Shown here piece after piece: positions 31,166 through 33,795 of a DNA stretch of 33,795 nt. The DNA comes from Mycobacterium sp. 852002-51961_SCH5331710. GTDB taxonomy: Bacteria > Actinomycetota > Actinomycetes > Mycobacteriales > Mycobacteriaceae. Positions within the stretch are counted from its first letter, which is position 1. Each line of letters opens with the position of its first letter. Both the position numbers and the translations under genes were made by a program. The notes under the pieces were generated by a model. The model saw only the letters and a program-made list of their open reading frames with translations, was not told the origin of the DNA and searched no databases. The DNA lies in the NCBI RefSeq assembly GCF_001665535.1, contig NZ_LZSQ01000078.1:1-33795 (forward strand), read 5' to 3'.

Positions 31166-32029
31166 TCAGGCGCCACGTTTGAGGCGGGGTGTCGTCGCGG
31201 GCGTAACGGCGGACGGGCGGCGCCGGCGCCGAGTGCCCGCCTCGACCTCCACACCGTCGGAAGCCGGTTCGCGCACCTGCTCACGGAGCCGGCGCAGTGC
31301 CTGTGCGAGCAGCCGCGACACGTGCATCTGCGAATAGCCCATGCGCTCGGCGATCTGGGTCTGCGTCATGCTCTCGAAGAAACGCAGCATCAGCACGGTC
31401 TTCTCGCGCTCGGGCAGCGCCGCGATCAGCGGACGCACGGTTTCGAGGTCGACCACCTTGTCGATGTTCGGATCGATGTCGCCGAGCGTGTCGCCCACCG
31501 AGCGGAACTCGTCGTCGGCGGAGGCCTGAACGTCGGTCGACAGCGTGGAGTAGTTGCTGCTGGCGATGGTCGCCTCCATCACCGCCTCGCGTTCGATGCC
31601 GAGGTGTTTGGCGACCTCGGACGGCGTCGGCGCCCGGCCGATCTGCTGGGACAACTCCGCGCGGGCCTTGACCAACTGCCCCTGCAGGTCCTTGAGCCGG
31701 CGCGGAACCTTCACCGCCCAGCCGTAGTCCCGGAAGTGCCGGCGTACCTCGCCCATGATGGTCGGAATCGCAAACGACAAGAAATCGGCACCGTTGTCGT
31801 GATCGAAGCGGTTCACGGCGTTCACCAGTCCGACGCGAGCGGCCTGCACCAGGTCATCGATCGGCTCACCGCGGTTGCGGTAACGGCGCGCTACGTGGTC
31901 GGCGAGCGGCAGCGTCCGGGCGACGATCGCCTCGCGCTGGCGCCGATGGGGGAGTGACCCCTCCTCGAGCGTCTTCAGGCGGCGGAACATGTCCGCCACG
32001 TCTGCGTATTCAGAGTTCGCCTCGGACAC
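31166..32029 (-). CDS. SigF-family RNA polymerase sigma factor
   Basis: This 287-residue sigma factor belongs to the SigB/SigF/SigG group 3. It opens with EYADVADMFRRL, like SigF, then region 2 (about 35-105; DDLVQAARVGLVNAVNRFD and FAIPTIMGEVRRHFRDYGWAVKVPRR), region 3 (115-190) and region 4 (200-252) with the MTQTQIAERMGYSQMHVSRLLAQAL helix-turn-helix. A 35-residue basic tail (253-287, TRRRRRPSAV and PRLKRGA) extends past region 4, which is unusual. GTG at 32029 and the adjacent GTG at 32032 both fit AGGAG upstream. No anti-sigma gene adjoins it, unlike classical sigF operons. A SigF-pattern promoter at 32103-32129 suggests autoregulation. Confidence 0.9.
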   Translation of the reverse strand: MSEANSEYADVADMFRRLKTLEEGSLPHRRQREAIVARTLPLADHVARRYRNRGEPIDDLVQAARVGLVNAVNRFDHDNGADFLSFAIPTIMGEVRRHFRDYGWAVKVPRRLKDLQGQLVKARAELSQQIGRAPTPSEVAKHLGIEREAVMEATIASSNYSTLSTDVQASADDEFRSVGDTLGDIDPNIDKVVDLETVRPLIAALPEREKTVLMLRFFESMTQTQIAERMGYSQMHVSRLLAQALRRLREQVREPASDGVEVEAGTRRRRRPSAVTPATTPRLKRGA

Positions 32030-32102
32030 CACACAGGCTCCTAACTCCCGACCCTGCCGTATGGATCGCACGGCTCGGATCTGAACCTGTGGTTGTTGCG
32101 GT

Positions 32103-32129
32103 TTACCCCCTCGGGTGGCTTGTCGAAAC
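32103..32129 (-). promoter_or_regulatory. SigF-type promoter of the sigma factor gene (autoregulatory)
   Basis: On the minus strand GTTT (32129-32126) and GGGTAA (32108-32103) are separated by 17 bases, matching the mycobacterial SigF pattern GTTT-N15-17-GGGTA. Transcription would start near 32096, giving a leader of about 65 bases before the sigma gene. The product belongs to the family that reads this pattern. Confidence 0.72.
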
Positions 32130-32182
32130 GTTGCCCGTCGGGGTCCTCGACCCAGCGTAGCCGTCGACGGGCGCGTGCGTGG

Positions 32183-32365
32183 TCAACCGGCGAATTCGCG
32201 CGCCTTGCTCGGCGTGTTGACGCGCATCGCGTGCTTGCCGTAGGGCCGTTGCCTCGTGAGCCGGGCCGGTGCGGTGACCAGCGGGCTGTCCCAGATCGCA
32301 CCCGTGAAAACCGCGGCGCCCAGCGCCGTCAAACCTGCCATCGCGACCAATGTGTCGGGGTCCAT
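32183..32365 (-). CDS. Short predicted membrane protein, function unknown
   Basis: This 60-residue protein starts at ATG 32365 (MDPDTLVAMAGLTALGAAVFTGAIW). It has one hydrophobic segment (about 7-25), followed by a basic polar tail (RLTRQRPYGKHAMRVN). Its composition is protein-like and the reading frame is free of Arg-rich shadow character. The ribosome binding site AGAGG is very close to the ATG; a GTG at 32383 in the same frame is possible. It lies between the sigma factor and Crp/Fnr genes on the same strand. I do not recognise the family. Confidence 0.55.
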   Translation of the reverse strand: MDPDTLVAMAGLTALGAAVFTGAIWDSPLVTAPARLTRQRPYGKHAMRVNTPSKAREFAG

Positions 32366-32429
32366 GCCTCTGGGATTACCCACCGGGGGCGGATACGATT
32401 CCCGCCGCGGAGAAAAAGTTTGCTCGGCG

Positions 32430-33152
32430 TCAGCGGGCGCGGTGAGCGAGCAGTTCGGCCCGATGGATCACCAGGCTTTTGCCGTAGACGGTGATCCAGC
32501 CACGGTTGACGAACTCGGACAACGCCTTGTTGACCGATTCCCTTGAGGCGCCGACCAGTTGGGCTATCTCGGCCTGGGTCAAGCCGTGGTCGACGCGCAA
32601 CTGCCGATCTTGGCGGGTACCGAAACGCTGGGCGAGGTGAAGCAGTTGTTTGGCGATTCGGCCGGGCACGTCGGTGAAATTCAGGTCGGTGATGAGGTCT
32701 TCGGCACGCCGCAGATTCCGCGCCAGGAGACGCATCAACTGCTCGGTGATGTGTGGGCTGTCGTCGATGCAGGCGTGCAACGCGTCACGGTCGATGACGG
32801 CGACGAGCACGGGGGTCAGGCCCGTGGCCGAACCGGTGCGCGGCCCGGAGTCGAACACGGACTCGGCGCCGAAGATCTCCGAAGGGCCGAGGACGCCGAG
32901 CAGTTTCTCGGGAAAGTCCGCGCATCGCCACCCGATCTTGACCTTTCCGTCGATGACGACGTAGAGGAGACGATCCCGTTGGCCTTCGTGGTAGATGCAT
33001 TGGCCCGGTGCGTAACGGTCGTAGGAGAAGCGGCGGATCAGCGTCGCCCTGTCGGCGGGTTCCAGTCCCCGGATGATCGCCGAGCGCGCCAGTACGGCTT
33101 CGCTGTCATGCGCCACGGCTTTCTCGGCCGTGGCACCGGCGGCCATCAGCAT
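32430..33152 (-). CDS. Crp/Fnr family transcriptional regulator
   Basis: This 240-residue protein has a cyclic-nucleotide-binding domain (about 24-140) with the phosphate-cassette-like FGAESVFDSGPRTGSAT (94-110; Arg105-Thr106 in place of Arg-Ser), a dimerisation helix (about 137-160) and a C-terminal winged helix with LTQAEIAQLVGASRESVNKALSEF (191-214). It resembles the GlxR/Cmr type of actinobacterial cAMP-binding regulators; the ligand is not proven by sequence. No Fnr-type cysteine cluster is seen. ATG at 33152 is chosen because GGGAG lies five bases upstream and a SigF-pattern promoter (33182-33206) precedes it. A longer frame to 33305 would run through that promoter and into the neighbouring mmpL gene. 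Confidence 0.9.
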   Translation of the reverse strand: MLMAAGATAEKAVAHDSEAVLARSAIIRGLEPADRATLIRRFSYDRYAPGQCIYHEGQRDRLLYVVIDGKVKIGWRCADFPEKLLGVLGPSEIFGAESVFDSGPRTGSATGLTPVLVAVIDRDALHACIDDSPHITEQLMRLLARNLRRAEDLITDLNFTDVPGRIAKQLLHLAQRFGTRQDRQLRVDHGLTQAEIAQLVGASRESVNKALSEFVNRGWITVYGKSLVIHRAELLAHRAR

Positions 33153-33181
33153 GCCCACTCCCAACCCTGTTGAGCGCGGGG

Positions 33182-33206
33182 CTACCCCGCTGGGGAAGTG
33201 GTAAAC
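33182..33206 (-). promoter_or_regulatory. SigF-type promoter of the Crp/Fnr gene
   Basis: On the minus strand GTTT (33206-33203) and GGGTAG (33187-33182) are separated by 15 bases, matching GTTT-N15-17-GGGTA. Transcription would start near 33174, about 22 bases before the Crp/Fnr ATG at 33152. The -35 box sits just after the stop of the upstream mmpL gene. Confidence 0.7.
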
Positions 33207-33207
33207 G

Positions 33208-33795
33208 CTAACCGCGCGAAGTCGTGCCGCTCGAAACCATTTCGGGAGGTTCGGCGGGCTCCAATGCGGTGCCCTCGATGTCGACGTCGGGCACGTACTT
33301 TTCAAACCACCGCGAGTGTGCCCACATCCGCCGGCCCACGATGCTCATGATGGCCGGGATCAGTGTGAGCCGAACGACGAAGGCGTCCAGGAAGACTCCG
33401 ACGGCGAGGGTGAGTCCCACGGATTTGATGATCGGGTCGCCGCCGGCAAGGAACGCGATGAACACCCCGAACATGATCAGTGCGGCGGAGGTGACCACCC
33501 GGGCGGAGAGGCCGACCCCGTTGCGCACGGCGTCGAGCGCATCGTCGGTCCGGCTCAGTTCCTCCTTCATGCGCGAGACGACGAACACCTGATAGTCGCT
33601 GGACAGGCCGAAGATGATGGCCAGCACGATGATCGGAAGGAAGCTGATGGTCTCGCCGGGTGTGATGCCGAGAAGGTCGGCGCCCCAACCCCATTGGAAC
33701 ACCGCGACCTGCACGCCGAGCGCTGCGAACACCGAGAGCAGAAAGCCCAGGATCGAGGTCACCGGGACGAGCGCTGCGCGGAACGCGATCGTCAG
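33208..33795 (-). CDS. MmpL/RND family transporter, C-terminal fragment
   Basis: The gene enters from the right edge and stops at TAG 33210-33208, leaving the last 195 residues. They include several membrane segments (FLLSVFAALGVQVAVF, ISFLPIIVLAIIFGL, VVTSAALIMFGVFIAFLA, VGLTLAVGVFLDAFVV) and the conserved GLSSDYQVFVVSRMKEE motif, whose Asp-Tyr forms part of the proton relay in the second bundle. The cytoplasmic tail is short (about 40 residues), shorter than in MmpL3. This is a second MmpL in the window, clearly different from the one at 15208. It exports lipids or drugs by family; the cargo is unknown. The Crp/Fnr gene follows on the same strand. Confidence 0.9.
   Translation of the reverse strand: MTIAFRAALVPVTSILGFLLSVFAALGVQVAVFQWGWGADLLGITPGETISFLPIIVLAIIFGLSSDYQVFVVSRMKEELSRTDDALDAVRNGVGLSARVVTSAALIMFGVFIAFLAGGDPIIKSVGLTLAVGVFLDAFVVRLTLIPAIMSIVGRRMWAHSRWFEKYVPDVDIEGTALEPAEPPEMVSSGTTSRG

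Overview
The window looks like chromosome of a fast-growing environmental mycobacterium (Mycolicibacterium type). Signs of this are the high GC, frequent GTG/TTG starts, two MmpL transporters, a 13E12-family HNH nuclease tail at the left edge, a mycofactocin-type SDR, a DUF4185 protein and a SigF-family sigma factor. No tRNA, rRNA, CRISPR array or insertion sequence was seen. All functions below are read from motifs and gene order; no database search was run.

Positions 1-12.8 kb hold a catabolic region. A minus-strand TetR / alpha-beta hydrolase / mycofactocin-type SDR operon (4001-1679) diverges from a plus-strand operon (4123-8975) of extended SDR, double-domain acyl-CoA dehydrogenase, thiolase-like lipid-transfer protein and DUF35 protein. 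A second TetR and a Rieske oxygenase alpha subunit (minus) then diverge from a D-aminoacylase-like amidohydrolase (plus). Each divergent intergenic region carries a perfect TetR-style palindrome (4070-4088 and 10966-10982). The set suggests CoA-linked, beta-oxidation-like breakdown of an alicyclic, aromatic or steroid-like compound. The substrate cannot be told from sequence.

Positions 12.8-18.1 kb are cell-envelope related. A secreted or anchored protein with a long Gly/Glu then Gly/Ser/Thr low-complexity tail is separated from an MmpL4/5-like transporter, with no mmpS beside it, by about 600 bp without a gene.

Positions 18.2-23.8 kb hold a signalling module: a PAS-ANTAR protein, a STAS protein, a 1387-residue soluble protein joining a hybrid histidine kinase to a PP2C phosphatase and an RsbW-like ATPase, and a second STAS protein. 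The last three are translationally coupled.

Positions 23.8-31.2 kb are mixed: DUF4185 secreted protein, APC permease, GAF protein, secreted esterase, VOC protein, small membrane protein, and a second, divergent lipid-transfer-thiolase/DUF35 pair.

Positions 31.2-33.8 kb hold a SigF-family sigma factor, a short protein, a Crp/Fnr regulator and the C-terminus of another MmpL. I see GTTT-N15-17-GGGTA promoters, the mycobacterial SigF pattern, directly upstream of the sigma gene itself, the Crp/Fnr gene and the GAF gene. With the STAS/phosphatase/RsbW-like module 8 kb away, this suggests a local SigF-type stress circuit in which phosphorelay and partner-switching parts are fused in one protein. 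This is the most interesting system in the window.
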